Below are positions 47,058-57,375 of a DNA stretch of 64,000 bases, piece by piece. The notes beneath the pieces were generated by a model. That model was given only the letters and a program-made list of their open reading frames with translations. It did no database searches and was not told the DNA's origin. How positions within the stretch are numbered: the stretch's first letter is position 1; each line of letters opens with the position of its first letter. The DNA is from Boesenbergia rotunda (taxonomy: Eukaryota; Streptophyta; Magnoliopsida; Zingiberales; Zingiberaceae), in the NCBI GenBank assembly GCA_024364735.1, contig JAGFNQ010000856.1, forward strand, positions 186,001-250,000, in the 5' to 3' direction. A program made the position numbers and the translations under genes.

Positions 47058-49983
47058 TTACAGATTTAGCTTCCAGCACTTGTCTCTCATTATTTTATAG
47101 CCCACCTGAAATCGATATTTCTTCATTTGGTTTTGGGTAAAGTCTGTAGATCTTTGAAAAACTAGACTTTCTACATACCGCATCATGAAAAATGCACAAT
47201 CCAACCTGAAAAACCCATATTGACATTGTTGTCAGTTGTCATCTTATAAATCCAACCCTGAAATGCATTGTAATTTTTAACAAAAATAAACATCCTCTTA
47301 CGATCTGCTTTGGGTGGGTCCTTGTACAACAATTTTATTAAACTCTGTCCCAGCTATGGGAGGCAATCGTTTATTCCATGCCTCGTAATAAGACCAGTCC
47401 AGATTTTTGAAAAACGCCACCTAGACAGATATGACATTAGTAACAATTATATTGGTATGAAACTTTTTGTTGAGGTATATCTATCAAATAGAAAACTTAC
47501 AGTTTTTTCAAATTTGGCAGTGTACCCTTCTGTGGCGCCGAGAGAATTATAATGATGGATACTACGTTCCACGAGGTCAATAACCATTAGATGCCAATGA
47601 TCATCTGCATTATTTAGAGGACAGACGATATATCTAATTGGCTTATCCGTATCAGTAGCAATAGCAATAGTTTGTTCAAAAGCCTGAGCGTGAATCGCCT
47701 CAAAAAGTTCCTATGGTTATTAAAAAGGAAGTGTCAGTGGACTAAATCATAGAAAAAATAATAATGATTTAGTATCTAATTGACTTACATCAAACCCCAC
47801 CCCACACAATATGGAGGGCTGGCATGGTGAGTTAGACGCTTTTGCTTCATTTCCAAGAATAGTCCAGTATGTATTGATGCAATCCCCGGTGGTGTAGTCA
47901 TTCCAATCAAATATTGTCAAAAAAGATAGCATATCTAATGTAAATGTCCCATTGGACCATACTGGATTCAAGTCATACCTACATGCAAATAAGATAAGCA
48001 ACTTCATGAAATTCTGAGAAGATTAAATTTTATTAATGAATGTCAATAATCATCATTGTTTTACAATATTTTTCCAAATGCAATAGCAACAAACTCACTT
48101 TAATTTACTAAGCTTTAATAATGTTTCAGCAATCTCTGCATCTTTAGGCTTCTTCTTCAAAATTGCCCTGGAATTCTTCAAGATGTTGCTTTTGACCTTT
48201 TGAAATTCTTTAGCTTTAGCTGCGTGATGTGCAGATATGTTTGTTTGGGTGGAGGTCTCAGATTTATTTGTTTGCGTTGTAGTATCTGAGATTGATGGGG
48301 CAGGAGCCTCGTCAGCTTCATCATCATCTTCGTCTTCATCCTCATCCTGAACAACTTGTTTGCCCTTGCCTTTGGGCTGGTAGTCTTGTCTGACCTGAGT
48401 TATTTTTATTTTTTTGGCAAGTGGCTCAGCTTCATCTGACCCTTTGCTTTGCAATTGTTCATAGAGCTTCTTGATTCTTCGGTTAGACTGAAGTATGATC
48501 TTCTCTCTTGCAGCTACCCTTTTTTCATTAAGCTCGTCTTGTACTTGAAGCTGCGAAACTTTGTCACCAATTATTTTATCCTTTTCAACAATGATGTCAT
48601 CTTTGTGTTTCAGTTGGGACTCTTTCTCTGCAATTATTGTTTCTTTCTGAGCAATAATTTCATCCTTGGCACTGATGGTTGTAGCCGTCTCACTTGTGGC
48701 TTCCTCCAAACTTTTAAGTGCTATATTTAATTGGTGCTGTAAGGTCTCAATTTGTTCTTGTTTTTGTATACATATATTGCAGGCTTCCGTTTGTAAGGCC
48801 TGTTGCCTTCCTTGTGGTGCCTGGCTTCCTTCTGGTGCCTGCTGTAATACCTCACAGTGTACCTCAAGTGGTTGAGTTGGAGGAGAGTATTCAGGTACCA
48901 AATCATGCTCTATATCAAACGGAATTAAATCAACAATAATTGAATCTGTGGCCACACGGTCTATCATCCTCTTGATACTCTCAACGTGGGCTTTAGGCCA
49001 AGTCCAGCGAAGTATTCTTGGCAATTTATGAGGATGTTCAGGAGCAGCAATACTAATATGTTCAGTAACCCATACCTGCAACATCATTATAATCAGTAAA
49101 TAATATCCATCATCAAATTATATCAGCAGCTATATGTACACTAACTTACAGCCAAAATATTTGGAAATCCCTTAAGCAAGGGAGCCTTGGCCGGTTGGGT
49201 TGAATCACCTACATCTCTTCTATGCCTCAATGTCACCTCCTTTCCAATGGCTCCCAACTGAGGAGCCATGAAATTGTACACGGCATTGCACCAATTATAG
49301 TTTCGTAGATTGTCAAAATCATCTACGCAATCAATAAGTGACAGGGCAGGAATGGCAAGTATGCTGCTAGTACCACAAAATAGCACTGTACTAAAAAAAT
49401 AGAGTATATACAACTGACAGTACAACTTGTCATTGGATGTAGACTTTATTAGCAGTTTCTCCAAATGCCGGGCAGAACAACTGGCATCTTCAAAATACTC
49501 CTTGTACAGTGGGCTGGAGGCCTCATTCAAATCAAGTTGGACTATCTCTCCATGGTCAGGTAGCCCTAGAATAAGTGATATATCAACCTTTGTGAAATTG
49601 AGTTTTTTCCCATGGATTACAAAGCTCTGTTCTTCTTCATCCCAATTATCAAACATGTTCTGAACTTGGGGTCTTACACAAGAACTAGTAGGAAGGTCGA
49701 GGACCCAAGAAAAGGGTGTCTCTCGAAGCAACTGTTCTTGTGCTGGTGTGGGTGGAACAGAATCAATAAAATTTTTGAAATGGCATAGGCTACTTTTCCA
49801 GTTCATTCGTTTACTTCGACCTCTGTTGGCAAAACTTGAATACTGGGTAGGAAATTTGATTTTTCATTTTGGCAGCCGTTTTTTCTCATGACTTCCCCCA
49901 GGGACTTGCTGTTTTTTAGATTTGGTGGGAGCAGCTTTCTTTGAAGCTGATCTTTTTTGACCCATACCGAACTTTGCAACCAT
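47058..49983 (-). CDS. MULE-borne Ulp1-like SUMO peptidase, gene A
   Basis: Six exons inferred with GT..AG borders and consistent phases: 49983-49150, 49075-48099, 47978-47789, 47710-47501, 47420-47302, 47205-47058. The first ATG (49983) meets an in-frame TGA at 49864-49866; starting at the next Met (49806) gives 766 residues. Numbered from that Met: residues 1-220 resemble the N-terminal domain (DUF1985/mobile-domain type) found ahead of Ulp1 in plant mobile genes; about 320-435 is a coiled coil with heptads (KDEIIAQKETIIAEKESQL); an acidic run (DEDEDEDDDEADE) follows. The C-terminal C48 peptidase core has HWHLMVID (His646), HYNSL (Asn663 where Asp is usual) and LDCAFFMMRYVE (Cys721). Family role: cleaving SUMO from proteins or processing SUMO precursors. 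Activity of this copy is not proven. Confidence 0.85.
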
Positions 49984-50275
49984 CAAACACAAAATTATTT
50001 GACACAAACAAAAATGACACTTAAGAATTCATAAAGGGCCTCCTCAAATTCAGTCTTTTACTGAAAACTATCGCTAACCCTAGGTGAAAGCAAGAACTGA
50101 AATGACAAACTACAAATTAGGGTACGTACAAGTCGACTAGTGCGATGACGAGGATGTCGCGGACAACTACTCCAATCAAGACAAGCACGCTACCTTGAAA
50201 TCGCAACAAATCTGGAGCTAGAAGACGATTGCTTAGCACTAGGCTCCCAGGGACGCTATAAAGCTGAGCGACTGC

Positions 50276-50760
50276 TGGGCCTGATATAAAAGGATTTCAG
50301 GCCCTACGCGACCCTTTTTATATGTATTATAAATATATTATAGGTTATATGTATTTTTATTTATAAAAATAAAACTAAATTTGTTATATGTATTTGTATT
50401 TATAAAAATAAAACTAAATATAATATTTCAGATTTATCATGTGCATTTTATTGATTATGTATTTATATTTTCTTTTCAAGGCTCTAAAATTCACATATAT
50501 TTATGTTTATTGATTATGCATTTAATATTATTGAACGAGTCAAATAAGATATATTCAGGCCCACGTTGGGCCTGAAATAAAATTATTTCAGGCCCATCGT
50601 GGGCCTGAAACAAAATGAATTCAGGCCCAAGGTGGGCCTGAAATAAAATTAATTCAGGCCCACCATGGGCCTGAAATAAAATGATTCAGGCCCAAGGTGG
50701 GCCTGAACAATTTTTATTCAGGCCCACCGTGGGCCTGAAATAAAATGATTCAGGGCCAAG
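50276..50760. repeat. Palindrome cluster 2 in the MULE (about 7 units)
   Basis: A unit at about 50276-50315, then six near-perfect units from 50551 on (ATTCAGGCCCAC-n-GTGGGCCTGAAAT, period about 32 bp). The best-conserved copies in the window are here. They lie upstream of Ulp1-like gene A and abut the 158-bp satellite. Confidence 0.9.
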
Positions 50761-52660
50761 CTAGGAGATGAGATTTTGGGTGGCCAGACCTCTAATCTTG
50801 CTGTATCACCATTGCTATAGCAGTGGTTTAGGTATATCAGTGAGTTTTGAGAAAACTCACTGATGGACCTCCCATATCTGAAATTATGAAAACCCTATAT
50901 CAGTAGACAGGGTTGAGCTAGAGATGAGATTTTGGGTGCCAAACCTCTAATCTTGCTGTATCACCATTGCTATAGCAGTGGTTTAGGTATATCAGTGAGT
51001 TTTGAGAAAACTCACTGATGGACCTCCCATATCTGAAATTATGAAAACCCTATATCAGTAGACAGGGTTGAGCTAGGAGATGAGATTTTGGGTGCCAAAA
51101 CCTCTAATCTTGCTGTATCACCATTGCTATAGCAGTGGTTTAGGTATATCAGTGAGTTTTGAGCAAAACTCACTGATGGACCTCCCATATCTGAAATTAT
51201 GAAAACCCTATATCAGTAGACAGGGTTGAGCTAGGAGATGAGATTTTGGGTGCCAAAACCTCTAATCTTGCTGTATCACCATTGCTATAGCAGTGGTTTA
51301 GGTATATCAGTGAGTTTTGAGCAAAACTCACTGATGGACCTCCCATATCTGAAATTATGAAAACCCTATATCAGTAGACAGGGTTGAGCTAGGAGATGAG
51401 ATTTTGGGTGCCCAAACCTCTAAACTTTCTGTATCACCATTGCTATAGCAGTGGTTTAGGTATACCAGTGAGTTTTGAGCAAAACTCACTGATGGACCTC
51501 CCATATCTGAAATTATGAAAACCCTATATCAGTAGACAGGGTTGAGCTAGGAGATGACATTTTGGGTGCCAAAACCTCTAATCTTGTTGTATCACCATTG
51601 CTATAGCAGTGGTTTAGGTATATCAGTGAGTTTTGAGCAAAACTCACTGATGGACCTCCCATATCTGAAATTATGAAAACCCTATATCAGTAGACAGGGT
51701 TGAGCTAGGAGATGAGATTTTGGGTGCCAAACCTCTAATCTTGCTGTATCACCATTGCTATAGCAGTGGTTTAGGTATATCAGTGAGTTTTGAGCAAAAC
51801 TCACTGATGGACCTCCCATATCTGAAATTATGAAAACCCTATATCAGTAGACAGGGTTGAGCTAGGAGATGAGATTTTGGGTGCCAAAACCTCTAATCTT
51901 GCTGTATCACCATTGCTATAGCAGTGGTTTAGGTATATCAGTGAGTTTTGAGCAAAACTCACTGATGGACCTCCCATATCTGAAATTATGAAAACCCTAT
52001 ATCAGTAGACAGGGTTGAGCTAGGAGATGAATTTTGGGTGCCAAACCTCTAACTTCTGTATCACCATTGCTATAGCAGTGGTTTAGGTATACAGTGAGTT
52101 TTGAGCAAAACTCACTGATGGACCTCCCATATCTGAAATTATGAAAACCCTATATCAGTAGACAGGGTTGAGCTAGGAGATGAGATTTTGGGTGCAAACC
52201 TCTAATCTTGCTGTATCACCATTGCTATAGCAGTGGTTTAGGTATATCAGTGAGTTTTGAGCAAAACTCACTGATGGACCTCCCATATCTGAAATTATGA
52301 AAACCCTATATCAGTAGACAGGGTTGAGCTAGGAGATGAGATTTTGGTGCCAAAACCTCTAATCTTGCTGTATCACCATTGCTATAGCAGTGTTTAGGTA
52401 TATCAGTGAGTTTTGAGCAAAACTCACTGATGGACCTCCCATATTGAAATATGAAAACCTATAAGTAACAGGTGACTAGGAGATGAATTTGGTCCCAAAC
52501 TCTAACTCTGTATCACATTGTATAGCAGTGTTTAGGTATATCATGAGTTTTGAGCAAACTCCTGATGACTCCATACTGAAATTATGAAAACCTATATCAG
52601 TAGACAGGGTTGAGCTAGGAGATGAATTTGGGTGCCAAAACCTCTAACTTGCTAAACCAT
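50757..52660. repeat. 158-bp tandem satellite in the MULE, about 12 units
   Basis: The unit runs from GCTAGGAGATGAGATTTTGG to ATATCAGTAGACAGGGTTGA. Units 1-8 differ by a few bases only; units from about 52020 on lose single bases increasingly, and the last three are heavily eroded. Each unit holds a perfect hairpin (CAGTGAGTTTTGAGCAAAAC pairing into TCACTG) and TGCTATAGCA. A single diverged unit lies at about 53370-53480. Confidence 0.95.
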
Positions 52661-52727
52661 TATACATGAGAACAGTAGTGAGCAAATCACTGATACCCAT
52701 CGATATGAAACATATAGACAGGGTTAC

Positions 52728-53166
52728 TGGCTGAAATTAGGTATTCAGGCCAACACTGGGCTGATTGAAGTGATTTCAGGCCCAACCTGGGCCTGAAATC
52801 GTTTATATTTCAGGCCCTTAAGGTCCTGAAATGTATTTATTTCAGGCCCAAGGTGGCCTGAATTAATTATTCAGGCCCACCTTGGGCTGAAATCTTTTAT
52901 TTCATGCCGACCGTGGGCCTGAAAAGTTAAGTTCATCCTCACCTATATCAGTAGATAGGGTTGAGATAGGAGATGAGATGATTTATCCACCTTGGCCTGA
53001 AAGATTTTATTCAGGCCTCCTGGGCCTGAAAGTTTTATTTCAGGCCCTCTGTGGGCCTGAAATGATTTATTCAGGCCCACCTGGCCTGAATTCATATTAT
53101 TTCAGGCCCACCGTGGGCTGAAATCATTTTATTTCAGGCTCCACCGTGCCCTGAAAATTAAGTTCA
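52728..53166. repeat. Palindrome cluster 3 in the MULE (about 12 units)
   Basis: Units of TTCAGGCCCA / TGGGCCTGAA with many single-base losses, interrupted at about 52930-52985 by a piece of the 158-bp satellite (CCTATATCAGTAGATAGGG). It lies downstream of Ulp1-like gene B. Confidence 0.85.
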
Positions 53167-53676
53167 TGGTCACCTTGGGCATTAAAGAAATAATGATTAT
53201 AGATTAGTATCCATATTATCTACAAGTTTTGACCAAATCCTGACCAATCATTATTAATAAAATTTGACCATTGAAACAGTTTAAATTGTATGATAGAGAT
53301 AATCCAGCTTACTATGTCAATACAGAATGCATACCAATTTTCAATTCCTTCGAGACCATTAAGTCATATTTTCAAATTATGTATCAGAAATCCACTGATG
53401 GTCCTTCAATACTTATATATCAGTAGTTAGAATTAACCAAAGAGATGTTATTTCTGGTGTGCAAACTTAGTCCAAATCATTATGAGTTATGTTTTCTTAC
53501 CGTATCAGTTGGTAGACTACATTGCATCAACTCAATGTGAATCAACATCACACAATTGTTTTGTTTTTCTGGACAATAAATTACATTCATACAAATTATA
53601 CAATTTCTATACAAATGGAGCTGAATCACCAGCAAAGGATGTTTTTTTACAACATTATTTCAACAGATTGACAGTC

Positions 53677-56600
53677 TCATGTTTTACAATACATGTCTCC
53701 CATAATATTTACTGTCAGATCAAATCTCATTTTTGGCATATCTCCTTGTTTGAAATCCATCTTCTCATCGTATAGGAGACATCGGACGTATTGCATAACA
53801 AAGAAGGCACAGTCCACGCTGAAAATAACAAACATTATTTCTGATTTCAATAAGTGGGGTAATAAAATACCTTGATGATTTCAAATTTTTCAAACTCTTC
53901 CTCACTTACTGACCTATGTTCTTGTTGGGGACATTTTTGTCTGACGGAGGGTCATTTGTCCAAGGGATGATGACTTTGTAGATATGGATGAATAGTCGTA
54001 TGTTCCTCGCGAGTATATTGTTTAAGTTCTTTTACCTGTCAAATATATCATGCATTTCAATGACATTTTTTTCCAAATGATGAACATATATATGAATCAA
54101 GGTAGGTAGCTCACCGCTGAGTCAAAATCATGCTTATATTTATGGCCACTAGCAAGAGAATTTAAATGAATGAAAGTCATTGCTTCTATATCCACCGCCA
54201 ACAAGTGAAAGTGTGTATTATCACTGCACAAAGGTATTAAAATATATCTAAACTGTTCTATCATATCCGTCTTCATCACTTGTTGCAGGGAAAACTTTCT
54301 TGACGATCTTATTGAAGCCTAACAAGTTGGAAAATCAAAATTATTAATAACCACATCATAATAGTAGGTCTTCTACAATCTATTATTTCATACTAATTTA
54401 CATCACTTACTGTGAAGAAGGTTGAACAATATATTGACTTGTTGTATGACCTACCAGATGTGGATGCTCCCCTAAATAACATTTTACAGAAGGCATCAAT
54501 GACCTCACCTTTTGTAAAAACCTCTCCATTGAGGATTTGTAAGAATGAATGCAATTTCAAAGCAAAGGGTGCATCCTCCCAGATAAATTCATTAGCCAAC
54601 CTGCCAAGAAATTGATAAGATTATATATTAAAGCCCCAAATATATTAACTAAACTATGTTTCACAACTTACTTTAGGTTCTCCAATTTATTTATCACGTA
54701 GGCCGCTTCTTTATCTTGATTTTTCTTCTTCGACTTCATAAAATGCTTCTTCACAAACTACATCGATACAATTTACACCAAACTACTTAATGACCAAATT
54801 GAATCAATTTGATGTAATTTAGATAAAAATAACTCACATACATCAATGCCTTGTTGCCTCATTTTGTATAGTTCGGAGGTCCTTCTTTTTTCCTCCTCTA
54901 TATCTTCTTCAGACATGACTTCCATTACAGTAATGGTTTCTCTTGCTTCATCCATATCCTCCTCACTAAGTTTCCTTTTTCCCTTGTCCATGACATTTGA
55001 TATTTGTTCCTTTCTCCGCTTCCCCTTATGTAATAGCTGGTGCCATACTGGACTCTCAATTGGAGTATCCTTGTAATCATACCGAGTTCGGTCACGTCCT
55101 CTCCTTATTCTACAAGATACTGGATCAGGAAGAGGACTGACTACAGGATAGCTTTCTTGACCCTCCATCCCCTTTTTTTCAATAATTGAAATTAATTCCT
55201 TAACCCTTTCATTCAAACGTATATTCTCCTCTGTAAGCTCCTTGATTAGGGTGTCTTTAAGAATGCATTCACCACATGGCCTTACATCTTCTGTGTCATG
55301 TCCTTGTGATGTCTCCATTGCCCGTGGAATGTCATCCTCAATCTCAACGTTCTCAAACAATGTGTTTTCATGTAGGTTAGGAATTATTTCAACAATCACC
55401 TGTCAATTACCAAGTACACACATTTTACTGCCTCTATATCAAACTAACATAGATCACAATTTAGAATATTACCTCTTCGGACCTGATTTGGTTGACAAGG
55501 TCCCTCACCTTACTAATATGCGAAGGAATATTTCTCCACTTATTTATTCGGGGTCCTTCAACATTGTATGGTTTTTGAATGGGTACATGCTCCAAAAACC
55601 ATGTCTACACAAAGTTTTCCATACAATTACATTAATGACAGCAAAATATTATAAAATTTATCAACAATATTCTACTCACTGCCAAAAGCCCAGCAAATCC
55701 CTTTACGTAAGGGAGGTTGGTGGTCCTCTGGTTTCCCTGACTTGATGAAAATAATTCCCCAATCTTAGATAATTGGGGAGACAAAAATTTATGGATAGCT
55801 TCCACCCAGTTGAATCTACCAAGATTGTCATAATCATCTACTATATCTACAAGCCCAAGAGGGACCTTATATGTACTAGACGAAAATAAAACACAAACAA
55901 ATATATACAAAATATATAATTTATAAACTAATAACACATCATCCTCTGATTCAACACTTTTAGAATAATGTTTAAGTAAGTCCTCAATTCTTGTTTTAGT
56001 AGGTTGTTTTTCTTTTGAGAAGTAAGTAAGATAGAGGTCACCCGATGCTTTAGTTGAATTAATAGGGACCGAAACTCCACGGTCCACTATACCCAGTACC
56101 AAAGCAACATCTCGTCTGGTGAACGCAACCGGTACACCTGAAACAATTAAAATATTTAGTTATCATCAACAATATAGGCTTCAACTTATTTCACTTTGGG
56201 CCTCAAATAAATTCTTTTCAGGCCCACGTTGGGCCTGAATGAATTCATTTCAGGCACACATTGGGCCTGAAATGATTCATTTCAGGCCCACGTTGGGCCT
56301 GAAATGAATTCATTCAGGCCCAACGTGGGCCTGAAATGAATTCATTTCAGGCCTACCGAGGGCCTGAAGTAAATTCATTTCAGGCCAACCGAGGGCCTGA
56401 AGTGAATTTCACCTTAAATTCACTCATTCAAATTGATCAAATATCAATCATTTAAGGACAACTATATCCAAGTTTTATCTTACTATAGATATTGTTTATA
56501 ATTCATAATTAAAACAATTACCTGAGAATTTAAAAACTTGCGAGGTTGAATCCCAACTTTCAAATATATTAACCAAAATTCCCTGGATATGCTGCAATTC

Positions 56601-56907
56601 TTGAATGTCCAAGAAAATACTGAAGGGCGACTCTTTGATCTTCGCAATGTGTTGATCATGTAAAATTTCAAATGCTTCAACAAAATGTTTAAAGTGGCCT
56701 AAAACACTGCACCAATGTAATTTTTTCCCAAACTCATCTGAACCCTACAGTTTTTATACATTACAAATTTATTCAGTAAAAATAAGTATAAACAATATCA
56801 CAAGCAGTGTTTATTCAGCAAAAATAAGTATAAACAATATCACATACCTTGGTGATTAATGCCAATGAGGAAGACGATGAACCACCCACAGACCTTTTTC
56901 CTGTCAT
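53677..56907 (-). CDS. MULE-borne Ulp1-like SUMO peptidase, gene B
   Basis: Ten exons inferred: 56907-56848, 56744-56522, 56137-55680, 55604-55473, 55399-54842, 54757-54672, 54600-54411, 54318-54115, 54035-53910, 53818-53677, about 725 residues. Same domain order as gene A: N-terminal mobile-type domain (VDDYDNLGRFNWVEAI here, VDDFDNLRNYNWCNAV in A), a charged helical middle (KELTEENIRLNERVKELISI), then the peptidase core with THFHLLAVDI (His; Phe replaces the usual Trp), HLNSLA (Asn for Asp) and VDCAFFVMQYVR (Cys). More introns split the middle than in A. The penultimate exon needs a one-base correction near 53965-53985 to join VKELKQYTREEH to IIPWTNDPP, so either a real frameshift or a sequence error is present. 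Palindrome cluster 4 lies in its second intron. Confidence 0.82.
56195..56410. repeat. Palindrome cluster 4, inside intron 2 of Ulp1-like gene B
   Basis: Six units of TTCAGGCCCACG-n-GGGCCTGAA between the exon ending at 56522 and the one starting at 56137. The transcript of gene B would therefore contain a run of hairpins that is removed by splicing. Confidence 0.88.
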
Positions 56908-57190
56908 TATGATGAAAATCAACCCTGCAGAAACCCTAAATCCTACTTTGATAGTGCCGAGCAGTATCAACTTCAACGTTAACACTTCAAGCCGCCTCAG
57001 GATCACACACTACCACTTTCCTGTATAGGAGCCTAGGTTTTGGTTGGGCGAAGGGATTCGAGGGATGAGCAAGCGACTCAAGCACACCTAGGGCACGCAC
57101 AATGTCCTCCTTCAACAACTAGGGCACACTACGTTGTTGCGGTGAGAGAGATAATGGCCAAAAATGGAGCAACCTTGCCATCCGAACCAC

Positions 57191-57366
57191 ATTTTACTGC
57201 AAAAGTGGTTCGGATGTCTCGAAAATGGGAATGGAAAAGGCATTTTGTGGCGCCAAGGGTATAATTGGAAGTTCACTTAAATGGCTGCGCCCTTTGGTAA
57301 AATAGAAACCATGGTGCGCCCTTTGGTAATTACCGATTGTTGCGTACGCCCTTTGGTAAATTGCCG
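57191..57366 (-). repeat. MULE right terminal inverted repeat, 176 bp
   Basis: Mirror of 42777-42952. Just inside it, CCGAACCAC at about 57182-57190 pairs with GTGGTTCGG at about 57206-57214 in the repeat to form an extra small hairpin not present at the left end. Confidence 0.95.
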
Positions 57367-57375
57367 TATAAAATT

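Larger units (their letters stand above)
42777..57366 (+). mobile_element. Complete 14.6-kb Mutator-like element carrying two Ulp1-like genes
   Basis: The ends CGGCAATTTACC and GGTAAATTGCCG belong to 176-bp terminal inverted repeats, flanked by TATAAAATT at 42768-42776 and 57367-57375, a perfect 9-bp target duplication. Contents in order: left TIR, palindrome cluster, plus-strand transposase remnant (43902-45902), a small gap, minus-strand Ulp1-like gene A (47058-49983), palindromes plus a 158-bp satellite (50276-53166), minus-strand Ulp1-like gene B (53677-56907), right TIR. Plant MULEs carrying Ulp1-like genes are known (Kaonashi-type in Arabidopsis, CUMULE in melon). Two paralogous copies together with the palindrome and satellite arrays are not something I recognise from described elements. 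Confidence 0.93.

Noticed and set aside
50551..53166. Regular short palindromes and repeats resembling a CRISPR array
   Set aside because: Nuclear plant sequence inside a MULE; units are self-palindromic with AT spacers of the same kind, there are no unique spacers and no cas genes.
42777..57366. Ulp1-like genes as ordinary host genes that the MULE landed beside
   Set aside because: Both lie entirely within matched TIRs and a perfect target duplication, are interspersed with element-specific palindromes, and have the N-terminal domain typical of mobile Ulp1 genes.
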